Assembly: GCA_963281255.1 (NCBI GenBank)
Contig: OY725497.1
Location: 3,278,968-3,342,967, forward strand
Origin: Aphrocallistes beatrix
Taxonomy: Eukaryota > Porifera > Hexactinellida > Sceptrulophora > Aphrocallistidae
DNA length: 64,000 bases
Direction: 5' to 3'
The position numbers and the translations under genes were made by a program. Within the stretch, counting starts at the first letter, position 1. Each line of letters begins with the position of its first letter. The notes beneath the pieces were generated by a model, which was not told where the DNA came from, did no database searches, and saw only the letters and a program-made list of their open reading frames with translations. Below are positions 20,332 through 31,030 of the stretch, piece after piece.

Positions 20332-21594
20332 TTAGAAAGCTTGAAGTTTGTTGTTATTCTTCCTATCTGCTATAATAATTCTACCTCTAGAATCCACTGC
20401 AATACCATGAGGGCAGTCTAACTCTCCTTCTTCTGCATTTCCCTCTCTGCCAATACTCTGTATCAGGATTCCGTCTGGAGAGAATATTCTGATACAGCTA
20501 CCTTCATGATCACTCACCAGAATATTCTCATAAGAATCCAGACAGAAGTAGTTGCCATATTCGATCTTATTTCCAAATATTAACGACCGTATGAAAGTTC
20601 CATCCAGTTGGAATATCTGTACAGGATCTGGATGGTAATACATACTTGTATTTAGGAAACTAAAAAGAACAAACAATTGTTGTTTATTCACTATGACGTC
20701 ACGAGGTGTTGTATTTTTATTGAAAGAGATCGGCCGGAGCTTAACCTTCTTGCTAGGTTTGATGTTGAGGTCGTACACCTGTATTGTCAACGAGTTTTCT
20801 GTACAAGCGTAGAGTTTCACACCGTGTATAAATAGCCCGTATGTAATAGTGTTTGTATCACAACTTTTAATGATAATGCCATTCTTGTCCATTTTGAATA
20901 TGGATTTGTCAATAGACACGTATATATGGCGTCCATGTATCTTCATAGAGTCTATGTGAGTTAGTTTCTCATTGTATAGAGTTGTATGACGTTTGCCTTC
21001 AGTGGTGAATACTTGAATTCGATAAAATTTACCATCTCCAACAAAAACCAGCTGAGTGGTCGGGTCTATACAGACTGCGGTAGGATCGTAGAGCTCGCAT
21101 CCTCTGTTCCAGAGAGGTACGGTTCTGGCGGGGTATGGTGTCAGTGGTTTCAGGATGTGGCAGTTCTCTTCCAATGTCTTCTGTATCACCTCTGTGTTAC
21201 AGTTGAGAGAGAGACGCGGGAAGAGAATATCCTCTGAGAGGATCCTGTCCATTTCTGTTTGGATGACGGACAGCTGTTGTTGAAGCAACTTGTTCGGTGC
21301 ATCAACCTGCAGATTCATCTCTGTCTCTTCTTTGTGCTGAGTCAGCTGTTCCAGGCTCTCTCTACGCACTGATAACTTGGCTGAGATGCCAGCTGGGATG
21401 GCATCCAGCTCTGCCACGAGTGTCTCTTCCCTATGTGCTAGGATTTGGTGGAGGTGTTGAAAAGTGGCATTGAGTTGACGCTTCAGGTCTGCCACTTCCT
21501 GAGTTAGTTGTTCTAGTGCTCTCTCTAGTTCTCTGAAAAACACGTGTTGGATTGTCTGTGTCACTCTTGTTTTTTCCTTGGATCTAGTAGCCAT
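20332..21594 (-). CDS. Coiled-coil/NHL-repeat protein, TRIM-like without RING or B-box
   Basis: 420 residues in one exon. Residues ~10-145 are predicted coiled coil (FFRELERALEQLTQEVADLKRQ; REETLVAELDAIPAG). The rest is a beta-propeller of NHL-type repeats, clearest at the end (SPDGILIQSIGREGNAEEGE, CPHGIAVDSRGRIIIAD). This is the architecture of TRIM2/3/71 proteins with RING and B-boxes absent, so ubiquitin-ligase activity is not expected; a scaffold or RNA/protein-binding role is inferred. The start ATG is followed directly by the coiled coil, so no upstream RING exon is implied. Two other NHL genes lie at 37.8-44.1 kb. Confidence 0.75.
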   Translation of the reverse strand: MATRSKEKTRVTQTIQHVFFRELERALEQLTQEVADLKRQLNATFQHLHQILAHREETLVAELDAIPAGISAKLSVRRESLEQLTQHKEETEMNLQVDAPNKLLQQQLSVIQTEMDRILSEDILFPRLSLNCNTEVIQKTLEENCHILKPLTPYPARTVPLWNRGCELYDPTAVCIDPTTQLVFVGDGKFYRIQVFTTEGKRHTTLYNEKLTHIDSMKIHGRHIYVSIDKSIFKMDKNGIIIKSCDTNTITYGLFIHGVKLYACTENSLTIQVYDLNIKPSKKVKLRPISFNKNTTPRDVIVNKQQLFVLFSFLNTSMYYHPDPVQIFQLDGTFIRSLIFGNKIEYGNYFCLDSYENILVSDHEGSCIRIFSPDGILIQSIGREGNAEEGELDCPHGIAVDSRGRIIIADRKNNNKLQAF

Positions 21595-22469
21595 TTGTGT
21601 ATATTTTAATTTTTGTTGTTATTTTATGATAGTCAGTAATACTGATCGGGAAAATTTAATTGATTGCAAATTAGAAATACTTTTTGGTGCTGTAACAGAT
21701 ATAACTTTCGAAAAACTCATTTTTAACCTAACTTATAAACTAGTCCAGCAAGTGCATGCGCATACAAATGCACAAGTAGTGCCGTCACCTAAACATCAGC
21801 AAGTTCACTACACGACACTATTATTTGAATTGTAGTTTCCACGTGTATTTGTCTTAAAATACAAATCTGAATAAAATCAATCTAAATTGAAAGTGGTCTA
21901 AATATGTATACTTGTCACCAATCAAGTATAAGTGGCCCCGAATACTTATTTACATCGGTTCTTGATTATTTAATTATTCCTTTAATGAACTCATTTCAGG
22001 ATTTTCAAAAATGTTATTCACAAAATTTACTCCCAAGCCATTTTCAATGGAAAAATAACAAATTTTCGTATCAGGTGTATACAAATTGAGTGCAGTAACC
22101 ACAATAATTAAAATATAACAACAAACCAATATACCAATCGAAAGCCAATCTTCTGTGAAATAAATAGGCAAATCGAAAATACCCAATTTTCATTTTACAG
22201 ATATAGCTATAGGATCCTTATTTATTGAATGCCCTAATACATTCAATTAGGACCATATATCAGCAGTGCAACCCTCATATTAATACATAAATAGTATCAA
22301 TTTTTTCATAGAGATGTATTAGTAGCCCACGGTTTTCTGAGCCTTTGTAAAAAAATGTTTTCTAAGGTTGAAATGTTCAAAGTTTGTATTGCATATACAT
22401 ATTTACTCGTATTATTGATTATACATACTAATAATTTTCTAGGGACTAAAATACATATACGTGTATATC
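21595..22469. other. AT-rich intergenic region
   Basis: Between the NHL gene start and the SLC2 gene stop. No gene, repeat pair or RNA could be supported. Confidence 0.4.
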
Positions 22470-23975
22470 CTAATCATGTTCTAAAGTATAAGAATTCGAC
22501 GACTGCTTAATTCCGCATAGAATGGAACTCTCTTGAAATATTTCCTCAATCTCATCAGTTTGGAGGCCTTTCGTTTCAGGAAGAAATAAGAAAATTAGGA
22601 TACAAGCTACAAAGTTGAGAATTACTAAAATGAGAAATGTAAATCCATTCCCAATAGCCTCTGATATGTAGGGGAATATGGTGAGGACTGTGACTCCATG
22701 TACGTTCAGTACAAACAGTGTGAATCCTGAGCCGAACTCCTTTATCCGGATGGGAAACATTTCACCTAGTAACACATAAAATACAGAGCCCCAACCAAAC
22801 TGATACCCAAATTTAAGCACCGCTAAGCTTAAAGCAGGCCAAAATATGATCCATTTGCAAACGTCTCTGGTTGATTCTGTGCCATTCATTTCGCTCTCTA
22901 TGTTCGTACAATTCACTCCCAAATTATCAATTAAGAAGAAATACCCCATGAGTGAAATCATCATTAGAGTTATCACACTAGTTGATACGAGCACTAGCGG
23001 TTTTCTTCCAAAGGGCTCTATAAGAAATAAATTAAGAATGCCGCTTAAAAGACCAAATATTGGGACGCATATAGCAATCACATTGGGATCAATCACCTTA
23101 CTGTTTTCTAGTAGAGGAGCAGTGTATGAGTTTATAATGTCCACTCCTGTGTTGATGAATCCTAATGCTAAAAATATTCCAAGAAACAATGCTTTTAACC
23201 GATATTTAACGAATATGACCCTGACGTAGTATTGTATGGACAATCTCTTCTCATTCACTTGCAGAGCCGATTTGATGGCTAAAATTTCTTGTGAGACATT
23301 TTCTCCCTCCTTTCTAACACTGATCAGAACCTTCTTTGCCATGCGTTCAAGTCCTCTGGAATACAGCCATACGGGGCTGTAAGGATGTAAGAGGGTAAGG
23401 GAAACCTGTACCAATATCAACACTAGGCCGACAACTGCTAGCCATCTGAAGGATAAGAATATGCCAAAAAGATACACTAGTAGAGTACCAAGTAACTCAT
23501 AGAGCCCTTGAAAGTTTGACAAGAATCCACGAGCATTCACAGGAGCAATCTCCCCAATGTAGATTGCGATTATTGGTGCTCCAAATCCTCCTGCACTTCC
23601 GGTGAGAAATCTACCCACCAGCAGATGCTCTGGTCCTGTCCCCCCTGCGATTAGCACCCAACCCAACGCTCCGAATAGACCGCTCAAGATGACGGTCAAT
23701 TTTCTTCCCAAGTATTTCGATGCGGGGATGGATAGCATATTTCCTACAGCTATCCCAACTACGTATAGCGATACAAATGTGGGATATGTTGTAATGTCTA
23801 GTAACTTGAGTCGGAGCAGCTCTCGAAGGGTTGGAGAGGGGTACCCCAATCCAAACCCGAGATTCAGGAAGCCAAGGCATAAAATTTGGGATAGTATGAA
23901 TGTCTTCGCTGTGAATTTAATTTTATCCTTCTTCCATTCTTTGATACGAGTTGAATATAGTTTTATTTCCTGCAT
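22470..23975 (-). CDS. SLC2-type facilitative sugar transporter (GLUT/Tret1-like)
   Basis: 501 residues, one exon, about twelve hydrophobic segments of the major facilitator superfamily. Sugar-porter marks include GRKLTVILSG after TM2, VGRFLTGSAGGFGAP in TM4, a YSPVWLYSRG sequence in place of the usual PESPRWL, the central loop, FGRKPLVLVS after TM8, and the exit motif FLPETKGLQTDEIEEIF. Class III GLUTs and insect trehalose transporters look similar. The N-terminal cytoplasmic stretch is short and basic. The sugar transported is not predictable. The altered PESPR motif is notable, since it is usually conserved. Confidence 0.9.
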   Translation of the reverse strand: MQEIKLYSTRIKEWKKDKIKFTAKTFILSQILCLGFLNLGFGLGYPSPTLRELLRLKLLDITTYPTFVSLYVVGIAVGNMLSIPASKYLGRKLTVILSGLFGALGWVLIAGGTGPEHLLVGRFLTGSAGGFGAPIIAIYIGEIAPVNARGFLSNFQGLYELLGTLLVYLFGIFLSFRWLAVVGLVLILVQVSLTLLHPYSPVWLYSRGLERMAKKVLISVRKEGENVSQEILAIKSALQVNEKRLSIQYYVRVIFVKYRLKALFLGIFLALGFINTGVDIINSYTAPLLENSKVIDPNVIAICVPIFGLLSGILNLFLIEPFGRKPLVLVSTSVITLMMISLMGYFFLIDNLGVNCTNIESEMNGTESTRDVCKWIIFWPALSLAVLKFGYQFGWGSVFYVLLGEMFPIRIKEFGSGFTLFVLNVHGVTVLTIFPYISEAIGNGFTFLILVILNFVACILIFLFLPETKGLQTDEIEEIFQESSILCGIKQSSNSYTLEHD

Positions 23976-24183
23976 TATTGCAAAGTTTTGTTCGCTATAT
24001 TGATTTTATACTAGTGTTGTGATTTAGTATTAGTATACCACACAAGGTGATTGTAGTATCACCTGTCTATAGGCTTACAATAGTTATAAATAGGGACAGC
24101 TATACTCTTACATGTTTGTCTTAATCTGTTTGTTATTTCTATTCATATTACTCTCATTACTGCTTCTGCATAATATTGCATAG

Positions 24184-24667
24184 CAGGGGCGGATCCAGGA
24201 CTAAGATTCATAATATTTTTTAGTATGTAATACTGTGCCACTGTATTACCACTAGAGACTGAAAACTAGCAGCTGCTGATGGCTAGCACTCAGTCTCATC
24301 ACCTGCGTTATCTAATAGATTTCTTAACTTCATCAAGCGTGGTCTTTTGATGGCAAACCGATCTACAATCTCAGAATACGTGAGATTAATGTCTTTGTGG
24401 ACATAAAGAAGAATTAAATCATTTAATCGTTCTTCACCCATTGAGCTACGGAGTTCCGTATTTACATATGCCAGGGCAGAATTGGCCCTCTCAACAGTAG
24501 CAGATGTCACTGGTGCTACTAACAAAAGGTCGATGTTTTTCTAGATTGGCCTAAAGAAAATGGGGGCCCTAAATATGCAACAAGGAATATACTACTACGA
24601 GAACGAGTGCATTAGGCTAGTCCTCGAAGGGGGGCCCGGCCCCCTGCCCCCCCCCCTGGATCCGCCT
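24184..24667 (-). mobile_element. Internally deleted hAT transposon with transposase remnant
   Basis: Ends CAGGGGCGGATCCAGGA and inverted CCTGGATCCGCCT, with near-identical 8-bp flanks TTGCATAG / ATGCATAG (24176-24183, 24668-24675). An 80-codon minus-strand frame (24283-24525) encodes the C-terminal hAT dimerisation region (PVTSATVERANSALAYVN, MGEERLNDLILLYVHKD). The rest of the transposase is gone, so the copy cannot move itself. Confidence 0.85.
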
Positions 24668-24915
24668 ATGCATAGTTCATAACACTAGTTGTACGAATAC
24701 TCTGAACTCTTGTGATCACAATGATACCTCATACTTGACTTGTATTAAGAACATGGTAGATTGAACAAGGAAATATGATCTGTCTATATCAATAATATTT
24801 GGATAAAAATGGTTATTCAGATCTTTACCTAACTGAAATAAATATCCATTTACTATCACGTAAAATTCAGATCGATCTACGTAGAAGAACATTTTGTTGA
24901 GTTGCCCTGCAGGCG

Positions 24916-25056
24916 CCTGGAGATATATCAAATAGAATAAATATGGATATCAACTGAAAGTTAGTCTCTAGTTTATTTTTAGAAAAATCCAAAAATAGAC
25001 AGAGTAAATTTTAACAGTTGATATCCATATTTATTATATTTGATATATATCCCCTG
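24916..25056. repeat. Hairpin repeat with ~40-bp arms
   Basis: An inverted repeat: arm one begins CCTGGAGATATATCAAATA, arm two ends TATTTGATATATATCCCCTGG, with GGATATCAACTG / CAGTTGATATCC at the inner edges and a ~55-base loop. Probably a small MITE. A 71-codon minus-strand frame overlapping it was not recognised. Confidence 0.6.
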
Positions 25057-25249
25057 GACAAACAAGACTTATCGTGTTGATTCGAAAATAAGATATTCGG
25101 AATCTGCACGCCTTAAAACCCTATATCAACTGTTGTAAGCTAGTCCCTAGCCTATTTTTGGAATATTTTTACTTATAGCATTCTATACACTAAGGTAATT
25201 GTGGTCTCTAAATTTGGACCAGGAATTGGTTAGTATATTCAGGCTTATT

Positions 25250-25541
25250 TATATCACACGAAAAATCACCAACGAAAAATCACCGATATCACACGAAAAA
25301 TCACCAAATTTGTTATGGTCGATAAACTGAAATTTGTAATTATAAAAAAGGTGACAATGACGTCATAATTCCATGATGAGTCGACAATTTGCTCTGAGCT
25401 CAGAACTTAGTGGAGCCATAGCCAAAAGACTCCGACATGCCAAAAATCAGCTTTCTGCGCCTGGCAGTTTATTCAATCAATTCGTTACAGATATATATAT
25501 AGATACGTATATACACATTAATCGAGTTTTAATAGTAAGGA
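25250..25541 (-). mobile_element. Helitron E, internally deleted, abutting Helitron F
   Basis: 5' TC terminus at 25541, one CRE palindrome (about 25358), but the 3' half is missing and the left part is short repeats of CACGAAAAATCACC. Its TC is directly joined to the CTTG of Helitron F with no base between. Confidence 0.7.
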
Positions 25542-26032
25542 CAAGCGCGCTTCGCTTGCTTGCGCTGCGCGGCTGGCGGACACTTTGTGTCCGCCGGAGG
25601 CTCCCTTCGGTCGCCTGGGGTCACATTGGTTAATTATAAGGGAGATAACATCTCTAAATAGGTCTATCTTAGTGTTAAAATCGATTTCACTCAAAAATCA
25701 CCAAATTTGTCAATTTAAAAATTTTTGATGCGTAATGATGACGTCATAACAAAGTGATGAGTCATCATTTTTTGATTATAGTTGCATCATATGTGAGGCA
25801 TGTTAGTATACAGATCCTATTAAAATTTCAGCCTTCTATCTCCTATAATGGCTGAGTTATGCTCGAATAGCTCTGTTGCTTAACTTTTAAAAATGTGACA
25901 ATTACGTCATAATTCCATGATGAGTCGACATTTTGCTCTGAGCTCAGAACTTACTGGAGCCATAGCCAAAAGACTCCCACATGGCAAAAATCAGCTGTCT
26001 GTGCCTGGCAGTTTCTTCAATCAATTCGTTAC

Positions 26033-26079
<47 letters not shown>

Positions 26080-26115
26080 TATACACAAACATTAATCGAG
26101 TTTTAATAGTAAGGA
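25542..26115 (-). mobile_element. Helitron F, complete
   Basis: CTTG hairpin end at 25542, TC end at 26115, with a long TA microsatellite (26034-26070). One of the two CRE palindromes is mutated (TTACGTCA near 25903). The DD37D mariner begins 20 bases downstream. Confidence 0.75.
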
Positions 26116-26135
26116 TATACGTGTATATATATATA

Positions 26136-27397
26136 CAGGGTGGCCCAGGGAAATTGAGATAAATGTATGTTCTATTATTACATGACCTTAGCTCATAACT
26201 AACTTTCAATTATACTTTAATTGCAGAAACCATACCAAATACCTTATTTACACTTGAATTCTGATTTCCTACCGTGATGATGAGAGAATTAGAAAAGAGA
26301 AGAGTCATTGAGTCACATTTCAATCATGGACAAAGTGCAACTGAAATCTGGAAACATGTGAGAGCTACTGTTTATCGGCATGTACAATGGCTCCGAAATG
26401 GCGGCGATAGCTCCAGAAAATTGGGTTCTGGTGGTAAGATTCCCGAGGCCAGTCGTGTGGCTAGAAAGAAAATTGCAGCACGCCTCCACCGCAAACCAGC
26501 TCAATCATTGAGAAAAATAGCCAGAGAGATCAAAATTCCTAAAACGACAGCTCAGAGAATTGTAAGAAGGGACATGAAGCTGAAAGCAAGAAAGAAGGAA
26601 AAGAAACAAGCACTTACAAGCCCCCAAAAAGTCAAGAGAGAGAAAAGATCAAGAGCTCTTCGTCGAAGCTTGGAGGGTAACTCGCAGAGACGAGTTCTGT
26701 TTTGTGATGAAAAGAATTTCATGATGGATCAACCCCTAAACCGCCAAAACGATCGGATTTACATTAAAGAAGGCACGAAGAAGCCTCTCAATAAGAATAC
26801 TATCGTTGAAAGGAATAAATTCAGTAGGAAACTGATGGTTTGGGCAGGAGTCGCACATAATGTGAAAACAGATCTTGTATTCTTCAAACAAGGTGACAAT
26901 CTGAATGCAGATCGCTACCTGACATTTTAGCACCCATAGTTGTTCCTACTTGTCGCAAACACAATCTCCATTTCCAACAGGACTCCGCTCCATGCCATAC
27001 TGCAACCAAAATATCAGAATACCTGAAATCTGAGAATGTTGGGTTTTGGACGAAGGAAGCTTGGCCCCCAAATTCTCCTGAACTCAATCCCCTTGACTAC
27101 GGGATTTGGGGTATGATGGAACAGGAAGTCTATCGCATACCCCCAACGAGTTTACAAGATCTGAAAAGGAAAATTCAGCTTTCTTGGAAAAAATTAGATT
27201 TGTCCAAAGTCAATCGCTGCATCGACCAGTTCAAGGTTAGATTACGGAGGTGTGAAATTTCTAAAGGTGGCCATTTTGAATCAAATTGAACATAAAGATA
27301 TATAACACTAATAAATATTAGCAAATCCGAAATAGTTCATATAATTGTGTGGTAAATAAAACATTGAAATTTGTCTCAATTTCCCTGGGCCACCCTG
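26136..27397 (+). mobile_element. Tc1/mariner element of the DD37D type, ~1.26 kb
   Basis: Inverted ends CAGGGTGGCCCAGGGAAATT, 25 bases nearly perfect, with TA target duplication on both sides (26134-26135, 27398-27399). It contains a transposase gene. The well-matched ends and a reading frame with few breaks suggest a fairly recent insertion. Confidence 0.88.
26274..27289 (+). pseudogene. DD37D mariner transposase with one frameshift
   Basis: Residues 1-218 run open from 26274 (helix-turn-helix …KTTAQRIVRRDMK; first catalytic Asp in VLFCDEKNF). A stop is met at 26928, and the same protein resumes in the next frame from about 26925 (LHFQQDSAPCHTATK; NSPELNPLDYGIWG) to a stop at 27287. The second Asp (QQD) and third Asp (LDY) are 37 residues apart, hence DD37D. 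One single-base shift near 26920-26930 separates the two halves, and the first helix-turn-helix looks shortened (IWKHVRATVYRHV). Confidence 0.85.
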
Positions 27398-28033
27398 TAT
27401 ATACAGTGTGTCCATAAATAATTGACAGTAAACTTTAACTTAATGCAGTATCAAACTAGTACTTGGAAAGAGTATTATATTTTCAGTATAACTTCATTTA
27501 TGTATTTTATTATTATATATACACTGTTTTGAGTCACACTATCATATCATGTAATTACCCAGCATCTTTTCTGGAATGCAAACTCATTCTTTGTCTCAGT
27601 TTTTGTAAAAATCCCAATCACTATTTGCTATGGTATAGCAATGTTTTCTTCTATACCGCTTAATTTAGTTATAGAAATATCTAAGTATGTGCATATCTTG
27701 TAATTGTGCAATTCTTGAGGATTTGTTCAAAGGATTCGGAAAGATAAAGGCTCTGAAAGTCATAAGGCATAAGTCATCTCGGCGAGGTGTGAACATTTCA
27801 CTTAGATCTTCGAACTTAATCGTAGATTCATCATTTGACATCTACATGCCAATTTTCGTATCCTACGACTTGCCAATTCTTCACTCAATTCGGACAAACA
27901 AACAAACAAACAAACAAATCCTAGAGTTTTAATATATAAGATAAGGCAAAAAGTTACATACTTAGAATGGATTCCTACTCCTTAACATGGGGTATGGCAT
28001 GGTACTATTATCAGTATTACTGTTGCTGTGTAG

Positions 28034-28183
28034 GAACTTTGAGGGTCGCATCCATCCTCTAACTTGAGCTAACAACCTCGCGTCTCCTCTGCTGGTGATA
28101 GCCTACGCTCTGGCAGGAACTGTCTGCATTGACTTCGAGACTGAAGCCATAGGACAGGACAGCTCGGGACAACCGGTGTTCCT
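28034..28183 (+). pseudogene. Aconitase / iron regulatory protein 1 fragment
   Basis: Translates as NFEGRIHPLT[33 protein letters not shown]…VFL. This is the conserved stretch of cytosolic aconitase/IRP1 (…[35 protein letters not shown]…). The stop replaces the arginine after LT (TGA for CGA), and an AG acceptor-like dinucleotide precedes the fragment. It ends where the 19-bp satellite begins. No other aconitase exon was found nearby, so it is a broken, isolated exon. Confidence 0.8.
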
Positions 28184-30254
28184 GCATGCTCTTAGGTCAA
28201 GAGCATGCTCTTAGGTCGAGAGCGTGCTCTTAGGTCGAGATCATGCTCTTAGGTCGAGAGCATGCTCTTAAGTCAAGAGCATGCTCTTTAGGTCGAGAGC
28301 ATGCTCTTAGATCGAGAGCATGCTTTTAGGTCGAGAGCATGCTGTTAGGTCGAGAGCATGCTCTTAGGTCAAGAGCGTGCTCTTAGGTCGAGATCATGCT
28401 CTTAGGTCGAGAGCATGCTCTTAAGTCAAGAGCATGCTCTTTAGGTCGAGAGCATGCTCTTAGATCGAGAGCATGCTTTTAGGTCGAGAGCATGCTGTTA
28501 GGTCGAGAGCATGCTCTTAGGTCAAGAGCGTGCTCTTAGGTCAAGAGCATGCTCTTAGGTCGAGAGCATGCTCTTAAGTCAAGAGCATTCTCTTAGGTCG
28601 AGAGCATGCTCTTAAGTCAAGAGCATTCTCTTAGGTCGAGAGCATGCTCTTAAGTCAAGAGCATGCTCTTAGGTCGAGAGCATGCTCTTAGGTCGAGAGC
28701 ATGCTCTTAGGTCAAGAGCATGCTCTTAGGTCAAGAGCATGCTCTTAGGTCGAGAGCATGCTCTTAAGTTAAGAGCATGCTCTTAGGTCGAGAGCATGCT
28801 CTTAGGTCAAGAGCATGCTCTTAGATCGAGAGCATGCTCTTAGGTCGAGAGCATGCTCTTAGGTCGAGAGCATGGTCTTAAGTTAAGAGCATGCTCTTAG
28901 GTCAAGAGCATGCTCTTAGGTCGAGAGCATGCTCTTAGGTCGAGAGCATGCTCTTAGGTCCAGAGCATGCTCTTAGGTCGAAAGCATGCTCTTAAGTCAA
29001 GAGCATGCTCTTAGGTCGAGAGCATGCTCTTAGGTCGAGAGCATGCTCTTAAGTTAAGAGAATGCTCTTAGGTCAAGAGCATCCTCTTAGGTCGAGAGCA
29101 TGCTCTTAGGTCGAGAGCATGGTCTTAAGTTAAGAGCATGCTCTTAGGTCGAGAGCATGCTCTTAGGTCCAGAGCATGCTCTTAGGTCGAGAGCATGCTC
29201 TTAAGTTAAGAGAATGCTCTTAGGTCAAGAGCATGCTCTTAGGTCGAGAGCATGCTCTTAGGTCGAGAGCATGCTCTTAAGTTAAGAGAATGCTCTTAGG
29301 TCAAGAGCATGCTCTTAGGTCGAGAGCATGCTCTTAAGTTAAGAGCATGCTCTTAGGTCGAGAGCATGCTCTTAAGTCAAGAGCATGCTCTTAGATCGAG
29401 AGCATGCTCTTAGGTCAAGAGCATGCTCTTAGGTCGAGAGCATGCTCTTAGGTCAAGAGCATGCTCTTAGGTCGAGAGCATGCTCTTAGGTCGAGAGCAT
29501 GCTCTTAAGTCAAGAGCATGCTCTTAAGTCAAGAGCATGCTCTTAGGTCAAGAGCATGCTCTTAGGTCGAGAGCATGCTCTTAAGTTAAGAGCATGCTCT
29601 TAGGTCAAGAGCATGCTCTTAGGTCAAGAGCATGCTCTTAGGTCAAGAGCATGCTCTTAGGTCGAGAGCATGCTCTTAGGTCGAGAGCATGCTCTTAACT
29701 CAAGAGCATGCTCTTAGGTCAAGAGCATGCTCTTAGGTCGAGAGCATGCTCTTAAGTCAAGAGCATGCTCTTAGGTCAAGAGCATGCTCTTAGGTCGAGA
29801 GCATGCTCTTAAGTTAAGAGCATGCTCTTAGGTCAAGAGCATGCTCTTAGGTCGAGAGCATGCTCTTAGGTCAAGAGCATGCTCTTAGGTCGAGAGCATG
29901 CTCTTAGGTCGAGAGCATGCTCTTAAGTCAAGAGCATGCTCTTAGATCGAGAGCATGCTCTTAGGTCGAGAGCATGCTCTTAGGTCGAGAGCATGCTCTT
30001 AGGTCGAGAGCATGCTCTTAAGTCAAGAGCATGCTCTTAAGTTAAGAGCATGCTCTTAGGTCGAGAGCATGCTCTTAGGTCAAGAGCATGCTCTTAGGTC
30101 AAGAGCATGCTCTTAGATCGAGAGCATGCTCTTAGGTCAAGAGCATGCTCTTAGGTCGAGAGCATGCTCTTAGGTCAAGAGCATGCTCTTAGGTCAAGAG
30201 CATGCTCTTAGGTCGAGAGCATGCTCTTAGGTCAAGAACATGCTCTTAGGTCGA
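28184..30254. repeat. 19-bp minisatellite, about 109 copies
   Basis: Tandem unit GAGCATGCTCTTAGGTCGA with common variants (GTCAA, AAGTTAA, AAGTCAA, GATCGA). Period 19 is confirmed by spacing (29041, 29060, 29079). Each unit holds the palindrome AGAGCATGCTCT. A higher-order duplicate of 153 bp (eight units plus one base) is seen at 28221-28365 and 28374-28518, including the rare variants GATCATGC, CTCTTTAGG and GCATGCTGTT in the same order. Confidence 0.95.
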
Positions 30255-31030
30255 TTTGTACACTATATTCTTCACCATTCAAATAGTACTAAATTGATCT
30301 TTTCATGAAGAGGAAAGTATTCAAACTCTAAGAGCTATTAAGAGTCTGATTTAAGATTCGAAATCTTCACATTCGAATTAGTAATAGTTGAAGATTTCTA
30401 ACAAATGGCTCAACTCAATGAGTAAAATTATCAACATGTGGCACAAGGGGTAGTACTGGTACATCACCATCATGTATAGTGATAAAAAGGGACATATGTA
30501 GCACAAGGTGGCAGTGATTGATAATTTGAATAATTGGGAATTAGTAATTGATCAGAAATATCCTACAATAACTAATTCGAATGCGAAGATTTTGAATTTG
30601 AAACCCGATTAGTTGTATCACTTACCGTTTCGGAGTTTTAATATTCATGGATAGATCCATTTAGTATTAAATGCACGTAAGATAATGAAGTGTGCAAATA
30701 CTTTTGTCCGGGTAATGTATATAAGATACAGTTGGGTTTGATTGTATTGACTAATCTTATATATTAAAACTCAATGGGTATTTTGTGCAAGTTGAAGAAC
30801 TGGGAGGTGCTAGAAATGCGAAATTTGACACACAGGTATTTCATATCAATTATTGGATATAGTTTTTTTAAAATACTGTAGGATAAGACGTACTAACTGA
30901 GTTGATATTACATATGAATCTATATAGTAAATGAATTTCAGAGAAACGAGTATGTCTTATCCCGAGTACGTACTAACCGAGTTCTATAGTAATTAGGATT
31001 TCCTGAACGTGGATATGGAATAAATAATAT
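30255..31030. other. Old repeat remnants between satellite and Tigger relic
   Basis: 30410-30720 resembles the interior and right end of the MITE at 48667-49112 (ACATGTGGCACAAG; TGTGCAAATACTTTTGTCC). 30940-30970 carries a Tigger-like end (GTACGTACTAACCGAGTTCTATAGTA). No gene. Confidence 0.4.

Noticed and set aside
24716-24931. 71-codon minus-strand frame
   Set aside because: Overlaps a hairpin repeat and matches nothing I recognise.
27400-27450. Another transposon starting CAGTGTGTCCATAAATAATTG next to the mariner
   Set aside because: It looks like a terminal sequence, but no inverted partner was found in the window.
27687-27932. 81-codon plus-strand frame with a TNKQTNKQ tail
   Set aside because: The tail is a simple ACAA repeat and no family is recognisable.
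28184-30254. CRISPR-like array
   Set aside because: The 19-bp units are directly joined with no unique spacers, and the surroundings are eukaryotic; it is a minisatellite.
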